A DNA stretch of 9,712 nt from Dehalococcoidia bacterium (GTDB lineage Bacteria; Chloroflexota; Dehalococcoidia; SAR202; UBA11138), in the NCBI GenBank assembly GCA_012270665.1, contig JAAXHY010000135.1, positions 1-9,712 on the forward strand. The letters run 5' to 3'. This document shows, piece after piece, positions 1-6,609 of the stretch; position 1 is the stretch's first letter, and the number at the start of each line of letters is the position of its first letter. The position numbers and the translations under genes are program-made. The notes beneath the pieces are model-generated. The model saw nothing but the letters and a program-made list of their open reading frames with translations, had not been told where the DNA came from and ran no database searches.

Positions 1-4
1 ACTA

Positions 5-13
5 TGACATAAT
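5..13 (+). promoter_or_regulatory. Candidate extended -10 promoter element upstream of the polyprenyl synthase
   Basis: The bases TGACATAAT match an extended -10 (TGn followed by a TATAAT-like hexamer, here CATAAT). A transcription start would fall near base 20, leaving about 40 bases of leader before the GTG at 61. Any -35 box would lie outside the window, so it cannot be judged. The same layout (TGn, hexamer, then AC) recurs upstream of the aldolase gene near 4522. This is motif matching only. Confidence 0.35.
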
Positions 14-60
14 ACTGACTCACTCACACTCCCCGAGTCTATGGAACCAGATTCCGAACC

Positions 61-1110
61 GTGTCAAGAGAAGATAGCCACCACCTACTGCTGCCGTCCA
101 TGTTCGACCACTACGGCGAATACGTTCAGCACGCGCTCAGGAACAATCTGGATCCGCGCGGTTCAGCTGTTTACGATATGCTCAGGTATTACATGGGTTG
201 GGCGGATGAGACAGGCGCGCCAATTAGCGCAATGACCGGCAAGGCGGTTCGCCCCATGCTCTGCCTCTTTGGATGCGAGGCCGTTGGCGGCTCCTTGCAT
301 CAGGCTTTGCCTGCCGCGGTCGCGCTGGAATTCATTCACAATTTTTCCCTCGTGCATGACGACATACAGGATGAGGATGAGACTCGACACAATCGAAAGA
401 CCCTCTGGGCGGTGTGGGGGAAGCCGAAAGCTCTGGTCGCCGGAAATGTCCTCAGAGTCGTCGCAGATACCGCTCTACACTCGCTGGAACACGAAGGACT
501 GGGGCTGAAACGTTCAATCACTGCCGTTGGCCTGCTTACTGAGTCCTATCTCGAAATGATCGAAGGCCAGTATCTCGACCTGTCCTACGAGGGAAGACCC
601 GACATCGGAATGGATGACTACCTGCATATGATCTCCCGCAAGACGGGAGCTCTCATTCGATGCTCGCTCAATCTCGGCGCGGCCGTCGGCACCGACGATC
701 CCGGCTTTACATCCGCGATGCGGGAATGCGGAAGGGCGCTGGGCTATGTCTTTCAGATAAGAGACGATATGTTGGGAGTGTGGGGGAAAGAGGAGATAAC
801 GGGCAAGCCTGTCGGCGCGGACATACGGAGAAAGAAGAACTCGTATCCTGTCGTCTTTGCTATGGAAGCCGCCGCCAGCGAAGATCGAGAGGCGATTGCG
901 TCCATTTACTCGAAACCTGATCTGGATGACGAGGACGTGGAGTCCGTATTGACCATCATGGATAGAGTAGGGGTCGCGAAACACGCTCAGGCTGAGGCCG
1001 CCAGATGGGCGGACGTGGCAATTCAGGCAATTACGCCTTTGGAACTCTCCCACCGGCACCAGGAACAGATCGAGGAATTCACTCATTTCCTCCTGGTGCG
1101 AGACAGGTAG
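61..1110 (+). CDS. Polyprenyl diphosphate synthase (trans-isoprenyl diphosphate synthase, GGPP/FPP synthase type)
   Basis: This protein of 349 residues is predicted to condense isopentenyl diphosphate with an allylic diphosphate to make a C15-C25 prenyl diphosphate in the cytoplasm. The family motifs are clear: GKAVRP near residues 60-65, the first Asp-rich motif DDIQD at 100-104 followed by the conserved Arg region near 109-112, and the second Asp-rich region FQIRDDMLG at 231-239. In that second motif the usual last Asp is Gly239, a variant also familiar from actinobacterial GGPP synthases. An aromatic residue (Phe95) sits five positions before the first motif, which usually limits chain length. 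The first possible start after the in-frame stop at 16-18 is GTG 61; ATG 100 is an alternative, and neither has a good Shine-Dalgarno. The length is normal for the family. Product chain length cannot be assigned with certainty. The gene opens a cluster of sugar and nucleoside enzymes. Confidence 0.9.
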   Translation: MSREDSHHLLLPSMFDHYGEYVQHALRNNLDPRGSAVYDMLRYYMGWADETGAPISAMTGKAVRPMLCLFGCEAVGGSLHQALPAAVALEFIHNFSLVHDDIQDEDETRHNRKTLWAVWGKPKALVAGNVLRVVADTALHSLEHEGLGLKRSITAVGLLTESYLEMIEGQYLDLSYEGRPDIGMDDYLHMISRKTGALIRCSLNLGAAVGTDDPGFTSAMRECGRALGYVFQIRDDMLGVWGKEEITGKPVGADIRRKKNSYPVVFAMEAAASEDREAIASIYSKPDLDDEDVESVLTIMDRVGVAKHAQAEAARWADVAIQAITPLELSHRHQEQIEEFTHFLLVRDR

Positions 1111-1221
1111 AGCGTTCACACTTCGCAGATTGATATTCTCGCGAGCAGCGCCTTAGTAGAGCGCGGATATGGGGCGAAAGGCCAGAATGCCGAGAGTGCG
1201 ATTTCATGAAGGGATAATGCA

Positions 1222-1998
1222 ATGCTGGCCGTGGTAGCGGACCTGCATCGGGATATTGGCGGATTTCTCAAGACGGGACGCTTCAGTGAATCGGATCGAG
1301 AGGGGAATCTGCGATTCTACACTTCTCGGTCGATTCCGCATGTAGTAGCGGCTACCGGCGGGTTCTCAGGGGCCGAGGCGGCTCAGAGTATAGGAGCTCT
1401 CATCAGTCGCTTCAGGCCGAAGTTTTTCGTCTGCGCGGGCTTCGCGTCATCTACCAAAACCTGCCTGCCTATTGGCGGGATAGTCGTCTGCGACCACATC
1501 TCGGCAGTGGACGGCCCCGCCTATTCCTGGCGGACATCGGACGCGCTGAAGATCGAGGCTGACCCTTTGGTTGTGGACATAATAAGACGGGAGATGAGCA
1601 ACTCGGATGTGGAATTCGAGGTAGGCGGCTGTCTCACACTTCCACAGTCCATAGTCAGGTCGCCCATGAAAGAGTGGCTGGGCAGGAATTTCGACGTTGC
1701 CGCTGTGGACCTGAACGGCTACCGGGTGTTCGATGCCGTCCGAGACACCCGCCTTCCGTGTATTCCTGTGAAGGTGGTCATGGATACCGTGGAGCAGGAT
1801 CTGGCGCCGAGAGTGTTTGAAGCTATGCGCTATCCACTGGCGAAACGCATTGTCCGATCCTCTGCCTACGTCATCGGGAATCCTGTCCGTATACTCGAGG
1901 TCGCAAGGTTAGCCGCGCAAGTAGGGGCGGCCAGAAAATCGCTCTCCCAGTTCTTGTACCGACTCGCCCGAACCCGGCTTGCTATGAGCCAGGACTGA
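1222..1998 (+). CDS. Nucleoside phosphorylase/nucleosidase-fold protein (PNP/UDP superfamily, MTAN- or HpnG-like), divergent
   Basis: The 258-residue product resembles the phosphorylase superfamily that cleaves N-glycosidic bonds of nucleosides (MTA/SAH nucleosidase, purine phosphorylases, hopanoid-associated HpnG). Visible family features are the glycine-rich TGGFSGAEAA stretch at 45-54, a CAGFASS segment at 71-77 where relatives have G-AG-G, a beta strand IGGIVVCD at 84-91, and a C-terminal block around 160-192. In that block relatives carry DMEGAA followed by a purine-contacting Asp. Here the first is DLNGYR (163-168), so the ribose-binding Glu is Asn165, while Asp188 is kept. An altered substrate or lost activity is therefore possible. 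ATG 1222 is preceded by AAGGGA at 1208-1213 with good spacing. It lies 111 bases after the prenyl synthase and 4 bases before the dehydrogenase gene. The fold is fairly secure, the reaction is not. Confidence 0.65.
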   Translation: MLAVVADLHRDIGGFLKTGRFSESDREGNLRFYTSRSIPHVVAATGGFSGAEAAQSIGALISRFRPKFFVCAGFASSTKTCLPIGGIVVCDHISAVDGPAYSWRTSDALKIEADPLVVDIIRREMSNSDVEFEVGGCLTLPQSIVRSPMKEWLGRNFDVAAVDLNGYRVFDAVRDTRLPCIPVKVVMDTVEQDLAPRVFEAMRYPLAKRIVRSSAYVIGNPVRILEVARLAAQVGAARKSLSQFLYRLARTRLAMSQD

Positions 1999-2002
1999 CC
2001 TA

Positions 2003-2980
2003 ATGCGGGCTCTGATACTGGCGCCTTTCGATCCCCTTCAACTTGAACGACTTCGCGCTGCGGCGCCTGTCGAGTATGAAAGTTGGCTGGAGACCAGAAC
2101 GCTGGCCGACCCGGAAGAACTGGTAGTTCGTATCCGTAAGTCCCATATCTCGATCCTGGTCGTGGAGGCCGACTTTGTGTTCGAGGAAACATTCGACGGC
2201 GCTCCCGGACTCCGATTCGTTGGGATATGTCGCGCATCCACCAACCAGGTTGACATCGCAGCCGCAACACGGGGTGGGGTCGTGGTAGTGAACACCCCGG
2301 CAAGAAATGCCCGCGCCGTGGCCGAACACGCGCTCGGGCTGATGTTCGCGCTCGCTCGCAGAATACCGCGGTCGCACACTTACGTCGCCTCCGGTCGGTG
2401 GAAGAATCCGGTTGAGCCGTACATTTCTATGCGCGGCATCGAGATGCGGGGGCGCACCGTAGGCATTGTCGGACTCGGCGCTATTGGCTCCGAACTTGCG
2501 GGAATGTGCACGGCTCTGGGCATGGACGTCATTGCTCACGACCCCTTCGTAGCCAGCCCTCCCCCGGGGGTACGAATGACCTCTCTGCACGCTCTCGCTT
2601 CGAATTCGGATTTCATAAGCGTTCACGTTCCCGCCATGGCAGACACAGATGGGATGATTGACGTTGATATGATGTCCATGATGAAGCGCTCGGCCTTTCT
2701 GATAAGCTGTTCCGATTCCTCCGTGATTGACCAGGCGGCGCTGGTACATGCGCTCGACTCAGGCCGGATTGGCGGGGCCGCCTTCGACGTATTCGATACT
2801 CACCCAATCGCGCCCGACAATCCACTGATGAGACTCGACAACGTAATCCTCACTCCGCACATCGGCGGCGCGACGGCGGAGACGATACGTCGTCATTCCG
2901 AGATGATGACGGACGACATTCTCAGGTTCACGAGAGGCCAAATGCCGGTCAACATAGTCAACGCCGAAGTGTGGAAGTGA
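2003..2980 (+). CDS. D-2-hydroxyacid dehydrogenase-family protein with altered catalytic triad
   Basis: The 325-residue product has the layout of NAD-dependent D-2-hydroxyacid dehydrogenases (phosphoglycerate dehydrogenase type). The nucleotide-binding segment begins GRTVGIVGLGAIGSELAG near residues 149-166, and the C-terminal catalytic lobe reads LISCSDSSVIDQAAL, then GGAAFDVFDTHP, then LTPHIGGAT. Family members use an Arg-Glu-His triad (E. coli SerA R240, E269, H292). The matching positions are Asp238 (in place of the Arg of the usual NxxRG), His267 (in place of the Glu of xEP) and His286 (kept). The 29-residue spacing between the first two equals that in SerA, so the substitutions are not an alignment slip. 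Normal 2-hydroxyacid oxidation looks unlikely. No ACT domain follows. ATG 2003 has AGGA at 1991-1994 inside the end of the previous gene. The stop lies one base before the kinase start. Confidence 0.85.
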   Translation: MRALILAPFDPLQLERLRAAAPVEYESWLETRTLADPEELVVRIRKSHISILVVEADFVFEETFDGAPGLRFVGICRASTNQVDIAAATRGGVVVVNTPARNARAVAEHALGLMFALARRIPRSHTYVASGRWKNPVEPYISMRGIEMRGRTVGIVGLGAIGSELAGMCTALGMDVIAHDPFVASPPPGVRMTSLHALASNSDFISVHVPAMADTDGMIDVDMMSMMKRSAFLISCSDSSVIDQAALVHALDSGRIGGAAFDVFDTHPIAPDNPLMRLDNVILTPHIGGATAETIRRHSEMMTDDILRFTRGQMPVNIVNAEVWK

Positions 2981-2981
2981 C

Positions 2982-4475
2982 ATGGTTGACGACCAAATTC
3001 TAGTTTTGGACGCGGGGAGCAGTTCGATACGCTGCCACCTTGTGAACTCCGACTCTCGGATAGTCCGCTCAGCCAGCCGGCCCTGGACATACCTCAACGA
3101 GCCGGACGCGCCCGAATTAGCGCGCGCCTTCGATTCCGACGCCTGCTGGCAATCGGTGGAAGACGCGATCAGGGAATGTGTCTATACGATGACGGATGGC
3201 CCCCGCTCCATGTCGGCGATTGCCGTTACATCCCAACGCCAGTCCCTAGTGTTCCTGGATGAGAGCGGCGGCGTAATCTATGCAGGCCCGAATACCGACC
3301 TTCGCGCCGTCTTCGAAGGCTTCGCGCTGGATTTCGAACACGGGGCAGTCATCAGGGCCGCGACCGGAGGCCGACCGGCCTTCATGACTGCCCCCGGGAA
3401 GTTAACCTGGTTTAGAGACCACAGCGCCGACGCATATGCACGGACAGCCTACGTCCTGACACTTGCCGACTGGCTTACGTTCAAGCTCACAGGCAGCTTG
3501 GGGTGCGAGCGGACACTTGCCTCGGAGAGCGGCCTGACCGACGCGGCTTGCGCTGGCGTGGCATCGCCGATGTTCAGGTGCCTGGAACTGAACTGCCCGA
3601 TTCCACCCATAGTTGAAGCGCTGTCCGCGCGCGGAGCCGTATCCAGACCCGAACTCGGCATTTCGGGGCCTGTGCCCGCTGTGACTGCCGGCGCTGATAC
3701 TCAGTGCGGTCTCATCGGGATGGGTATCGTGGACCACGGCTCGGTGGGAATAGTGGCGGGCTGGAGCGCCACCGTTCAACTGCTTTCTTCGGTAATAGAT
3801 CTGTCCCCGGGCATGAAGATGTGGACGGGACTCTTCCAGACACCCAACTTGAGGATAATCGAAAGCAACGCCGGAGACATGGGCAATTCGCTCCGCTGGC
3901 TGGCGGATCTGCTGTTTCAGGAAGAGAGAGACCCCTATCGCGCCATTGACGAGGCAGCGAAGACCGCCGCGGTCGGCTCGGACGGGGTATCCGCATTCCT
4001 TGGGCCGCAGGCGATGGACGTTTCATCGCTCTCGATAAAGTTGGGCGGCCTCACTTTCCCAATACCGCCGTCTCTGGGCGGCCCGACCAGGGGCCAGATT
4101 GCAAGAGCAACGCTCGAAAATTTCGCCTACGCTCTCAGGGCGAACCTGGAGCAGGCCGAAAGGGCAGCCGGTTTCGATGCCGATGAAATCGGTCTGGGCG
4201 GAGGAATCACCAGGATCCCGGTCTTCAATAGAATCGTCGCCGATGTGGTTGGCAGGGAGGTCATGCTGTCTTCCACTCCCGACGCAACGGCGATAGGGGC
4301 CTCGCTGGTTGCGTGGACGGCCATCGGTGAGAGTCCCTCACTGTCGGAAGCGGCTGCGCGGCGTTCGTCGGACAATACGCGGCTCAAACCCGACCCTCAG
4401 AGCGCCCTGGAGTATGAAGACCGCTACCAGGAGTGGCTTCGGATTCAAGACGGCCTGGGGCAGATGATGTTCTGA
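2982..4475 (+). CDS. FGGY-family carbohydrate kinase
   Basis: The 497-residue product has the usual length and two-domain layout of FGGY kinases (xylulokinase, fuculokinase, AI-2 kinase LsrK), which transfer the ATP gamma-phosphate to a sugar or sugar-like polyol in the cytoplasm. The N-terminal phosphate-loop motif DAGSSSIR is at 10-17, and a sugar-site segment with Asn104, Asp106 and Arg108 follows a SQRQSLVFLD strand. The GADTQCGLIGMG motif at 237-248 carries the expected catalytic base Asp239. The ATP-site glycines GGG are at 406-408 within a block ending in IVADVVGREV, followed by the common DATAIGAS segment at 434-441. All key positions look intact. The start is one base after the dehydrogenase stop, so the two are surely cotranscribed; GGAAG at 2973-2977 is a close Shine-Dalgarno. 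It has a general look of the XylB/LsrK branch, but the substrate cannot be named. An aldolase that would act on a phosphorylated ketose follows 94 bases later. Confidence 0.9.
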   Translation: MVDDQILVLDAGSSSIRCHLVNSDSRIVRSASRPWTYLNEPDAPELARAFDSDACWQSVEDAIRECVYTMTDGPRSMSAIAVTSQRQSLVFLDESGGVIYAGPNTDLRAVFEGFALDFEHGAVIRAATGGRPAFMTAPGKLTWFRDHSADAYARTAYVLTLADWLTFKLTGSLGCERTLASESGLTDAACAGVASPMFRCLELNCPIPPIVEALSARGAVSRPELGISGPVPAVTAGADTQCGLIGMGIVDHGSVGIVAGWSATVQLLSSVIDLSPGMKMWTGLFQTPNLRIIESNAGDMGNSLRWLADLLFQEERDPYRAIDEAAKTAAVGSDGVSAFLGPQAMDVSSLSIKLGGLTFPIPPSLGGPTRGQIARATLENFAYALRANLEQAERAAGFDADEIGLGGGITRIPVFNRIVADVVGREVMLSSTPDATAIGASLVAWTAIGESPSLSEAAARRSSDNTRLKPDPQSALEYEDRYQEWLRIQDGLGQMMF

Positions 4476-4521
4476 GGGGTATAGCCGCGTTTCCGGGCGA
4501 CTGCACCTTCATTAGACGCTG

Positions 4522-4530
4522 TGCTAAGAT
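4522..4530 (+). promoter_or_regulatory. Candidate extended -10 promoter element for the aldolase operon
   Basis: TGCTAAGAT fits TGn plus a -10 hexamer (TAAGAT, two mismatches from TATAAT). It lies in the 94-base spacer between the kinase and aldolase genes, about 40 bases before the aldolase ATG. The best -35 candidate 17 bases upstream (TGCACC at 4502-4507) is poor, so the extended -10 would have to carry the promoter. No terminator hairpin was found in this spacer, so readthrough from the kinase gene is also likely. Confidence 0.35.
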
Positions 4531-4569
4531 ACCTACCGGATCCTGCGCCGATAACATGAAGTTCCCCCG

Positions 4570-5250
4570 ATGATCTCCAGATGGCAAAATCAGAAGCGGA
4601 GCGTTGCTGAAACCGCGCGAAAAATGGCGGAACTCGGCCTCGTGGTCGGGACTGCGGGCAACGTAAGCGTCAGACTCGATTCCGAGAATGGGCGAGAACT
4701 CATGGCAGTCACGCCATCAGGCACATCCTACGACGGTCTGACGCAGGATGACATAGCGGTAACGGACTTCGAAATCGAACCTGTGGAAGGGGTTCTCCCG
4801 CCATCCTCCGAGAGCCTGCTCCACTCAGGCATATATCGGAGACGGTCCGATGTTCGCGCCATCGTCCACACGCACGCGATATATTCCAGCGCTCTTGCCG
4901 TTTCCGGAATTGATCTGCCGCCGGTCATAGACGAGGTGGTCGTATATGTGGGCGGCGCCATCGAGGTCTCTCGCTATGGCTTTCCCGGCTCGCCCGAACT
5001 GGCCGACAACGTGTGCGACGCTTTGGGACACAACAAGGCCGCATTCATCGCCAACCACGGCGCTGTAACGGTTGGAGAGACACTCGAAGAGGCGCTGTCT
5101 ATCTGCCTCCTTGTGGAGCGCGCGTGCCAGATTTACATCATGGCCCGCTCCCTCGGCCAGGTTACTCCCATTCCAACGGAATTCGTTGATGCCGAGAGCG
5201 CTATCTACAGAATGAAGAACCCGCAAATTGGAGCAGTTGGTTCATGGTAA
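4570..5250 (+). CDS. Class II aldolase/adducin-family protein (L-fuculose-phosphate aldolase type)
   Basis: The 226-residue product is a zinc-dependent class II aldolase of the fuculose-1-phosphate/ribulose-phosphate epimerase superfamily. These enzymes typically split a ketose 1-phosphate into dihydroxyacetone phosphate and an aldehyde. The phosphate-binding GTAGNVS is at 27-33 and TPSGTSYDGL at 48-57. The catalytic Glu is Glu81, and the zinc ligands are His100, His102 (VHTHA) and His163 (ANHGAV). The spacings 81-100-102-163 reproduce those of E. coli FucA (E73, H92, H94, H155) exactly, so it should be catalytically competent. The start is ATG 4570 without a clear Shine-Dalgarno; in-frame ATG 4624 would remove an N-terminal helix. 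The stop codon overlaps the next gene by 7 bases. Relatives also include methylthioribulose-1-phosphate aldolase/dehydratase and 4-phosphoerythronate-type enzymes, so the substrate stays open. Confidence 0.9.
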   Translation: MISRWQNQKRSVAETARKMAELGLVVGTAGNVSVRLDSENGRELMAVTPSGTSYDGLTQDDIAVTDFEIEPVEGVLPPSSESLLHSGIYRRRSDVRAIVHTHAIYSSALAVSGIDLPPVIDEVVVYVGGAIEVSRYGFPGSPELADNVCDALGHNKAAFIANHGAVTVGETLEEALSICLLVERACQIYIMARSLGQVTPIPTEFVDAESAIYRMKNPQIGAVGSW

Positions 5251-5612
5251 CCGTTCCTGGATTCCTACTCAGAAGGCTGTACGTAAAACAGAGCCTCAAG
5301 AACACTGACGAGGGCTTTGAGTTCAAGTTGCTGAACCGGCTCGGATCAGGATATGCCTACAAGATGCGCCCCGTTACAGTGGACGGACGAGAATTGCCGT
5401 TGGACAGCGCCACTTTTGACCTCGACGGTGAAGCGACTGGGTTCGACGAGGTCTCACAGGACAGAACCTTTACCTTGGCCATGAACAAGAGCATAATCAT
5501 CCGCGTCTCCGGAACACGTCTGGATCCAGGCCCATGCAAAATCGGCATGGCCTTTGACGTTCCCGGACTCGGCGCTCTCGGTTTTGACTTCATTGATACC
5601 ATCGCAGAATGA
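5244..5612 (+). CDS. Small beta-rich protein, possibly related to C-glycoside deglycosidase beta subunit (DUF6379/CGDB-like)
   Basis: This 122-residue soluble protein has no signal peptide or membrane segment. It begins FLLRRLYVKQSLKN, then GFEFKLLNRLG, then VTVDGRELP near 44-52, a FDLDG strand at 58-62, and a late SGTRLDPGPCKI segment at 89-100. From memory, this order (K-SLKN, GF-F, VDG-E-P, strand with DG, L-PG) resembles the beta-sandwich small subunit of C-glycoside deglycosidases, but the full match cannot be tested here. It overlaps the aldolase by 7 bases and the epimerase by 4 (ATGA), so the three should be made together. GGAG at 5230-5233 lies about 10 bases before its ATG. As a partner rather than an enzyme in its own right it would need a TIM-barrel alpha subunit, which is not seen in the window. 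That it is a real gene is secure from the double overlap; its function is a guess. Confidence 0.75.
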   Translation: MVTVPGFLLRRLYVKQSLKNTDEGFEFKLLNRLGSGYAYKMRPVTVDGRELPLDSATFDLDGEATGFDEVSQDRTFTLAMNKSIIIRVSGTRLDPGPCKIGMAFDVPGLGALGFDFIDTIAE

Positions 5613-6565
5613 GTGACATGCCGCTCCGAATCGCTATAACCGGAGCTTCAGGGTACGTAGCTGGCAGGCTCATTAGCCAACTTCAGGATTGCAGTAGTGT
5701 CAGCGCCATTCTCGCCACCGATGTCAGGCCTCCAAGCATACAGTTCTCCGGCAAGGTGAAGTTCGTGTCCTGGGATGTTACCGAGTCCTGTCCAGACGTC
5801 TTTTCGAGTCATCGAATTGATACCGTGATTCACCTCGCGTACATCCTCAATCCCGCTCATCGCAAAACGCGCGCAAGAAGAGTAAACGTCGCCGGAACCG
5901 ATAATGTCCTAGAGGCGTCGAGAGAGGCGGGAGCAAGACATATCGTCTATCTGAGCAGTACGTCTGTTTACGGCGCTCACGCCGATAATCCCACGCTACT
6001 CACGGAGACAGATCCGGTACGCCCGTTAGAAGGCTTCCAGTACAGCCAGGACAAAGTGGCTGCCGAATCGCGCCTGTCGGAGTTCGCCGCGCGAAATCCC
6101 AAAGCCATCGTGACGATTCTGCGCACGTGTCCCATCATGGGCCCCAACGCCAATAACTTCATAGCTAACGCATTCAAAAAGCCGATCCTACCCGCTATCG
6201 GCTCTTCCGATCCACCCATGCAGTTCCTCCATGAAGACGATCTGATCCGCACCGTCGCTCTATGCCTGGATCATAGGCCCAAAGGGGTCTACAACGTAGC
6301 CCCGGACGACGCGATTCGCTGGAGCGAGATGGTCGCCATGATTCAGAAGCGTATGCTGAGGCTTCCGTCCCCGTTCTGGCGTTTCCTCACCTCGGCGGCA
6401 TGGCATCTCAGGATTCAGAACGATTCCCCTGCCTGCGGCCTGGACTTCATCCGATACCGCTGGACGGCCAATTCGGAGAAGTTCAAGGCCGCCACAGGCA
6501 TGGGGTTCCAGCACACATCTCGCGCGGCGTGGGAGTCCTACGCAAATGCCACAAACGACCGTTAG
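5609..6565 (+). CDS. NAD-dependent epimerase/dehydratase (extended short-chain dehydrogenase)
   Basis: The 318-residue product is an extended SDR of the nucleotide-sugar epimerase/dehydratase group. The cofactor motif TGASGYVAG is at 11-19 with Asp38 at the end of the second strand, where NAD-preferring enzymes keep an acid. HLA is at 75-77, NVAGTDNVLEA starts at 93, and SSTSVYG at 116-122 supplies the active-site Ser/Thr. The catalytic pair is Tyr145 and Lys149 (YSQDK). MQFLHEDDLIRT at 204-215 is the usual substrate-side segment of this group. All catalytic residues are present. The start at 5609 overlaps the previous stop by 4 bases; ATG 5618 is an alternative only three codons in. The substrate may be a nucleotide sugar or a free or lactonised sugar; hopanoid-associated HpnA is also in this broad family. 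The gap to the nucleoside hydrolase is 44 bases. Confidence 0.88.
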   Translation: MSDMPLRIAITGASGYVAGRLISQLQDCSSVSAILATDVRPPSIQFSGKVKFVSWDVTESCPDVFSSHRIDTVIHLAYILNPAHRKTRARRVNVAGTDNVLEASREAGARHIVYLSSTSVYGAHADNPTLLTETDPVRPLEGFQYSQDKVAAESRLSEFAARNPKAIVTILRTCPIMGPNANNFIANAFKKPILPAIGSSDPPMQFLHEDDLIRTVALCLDHRPKGVYNVAPDDAIRWSEMVAMIQKRMLRLPSPFWRFLTSAAWHLRIQNDSPACGLDFIRYRWTANSEKFKAATGMGFQHTSRAAWESYANATNDR

Positions 6566-6609
6566 AATCAACGACCCAGACCAGACAAGACGATAAGGAT
6601 TACCCAGAC

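Noticed and set aside
41..235. 64-codon frame starting ATG 41 on the plus strand
   Set aside because: It overlaps the polyprenyl synthase in another frame, has no family resemblance and is Cys/Thr-rich in a way typical of shadow frames.
514..1119. 201-codon minus-strand frame opposite the prenyl synthase
   Set aside because: It lies antisense to the second Asp-rich motif region of a well-supported gene and shows no domain.
1111..1221. Possible promoter in the spacer after the prenyl synthase
   Set aside because: TTCACA and TGATAT are present but only about 10 bases apart; no properly spaced pair or extended -10 was found.
2000..2749. 249-codon minus-strand frame opposite the dehydrogenase gene
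   Set aside because: The plus-strand protein has clear NAD-binding and family motifs; the reverse product is rich in Arg, Gly and His with no recognisable motif.
6400..6609. N-terminal extension of the nucleoside hydrolase frame
   Set aside because: The frame is open but overlaps the epimerase; the DTDPG motif lies at the true N-terminus, and AAGGA precedes ATG 6610.
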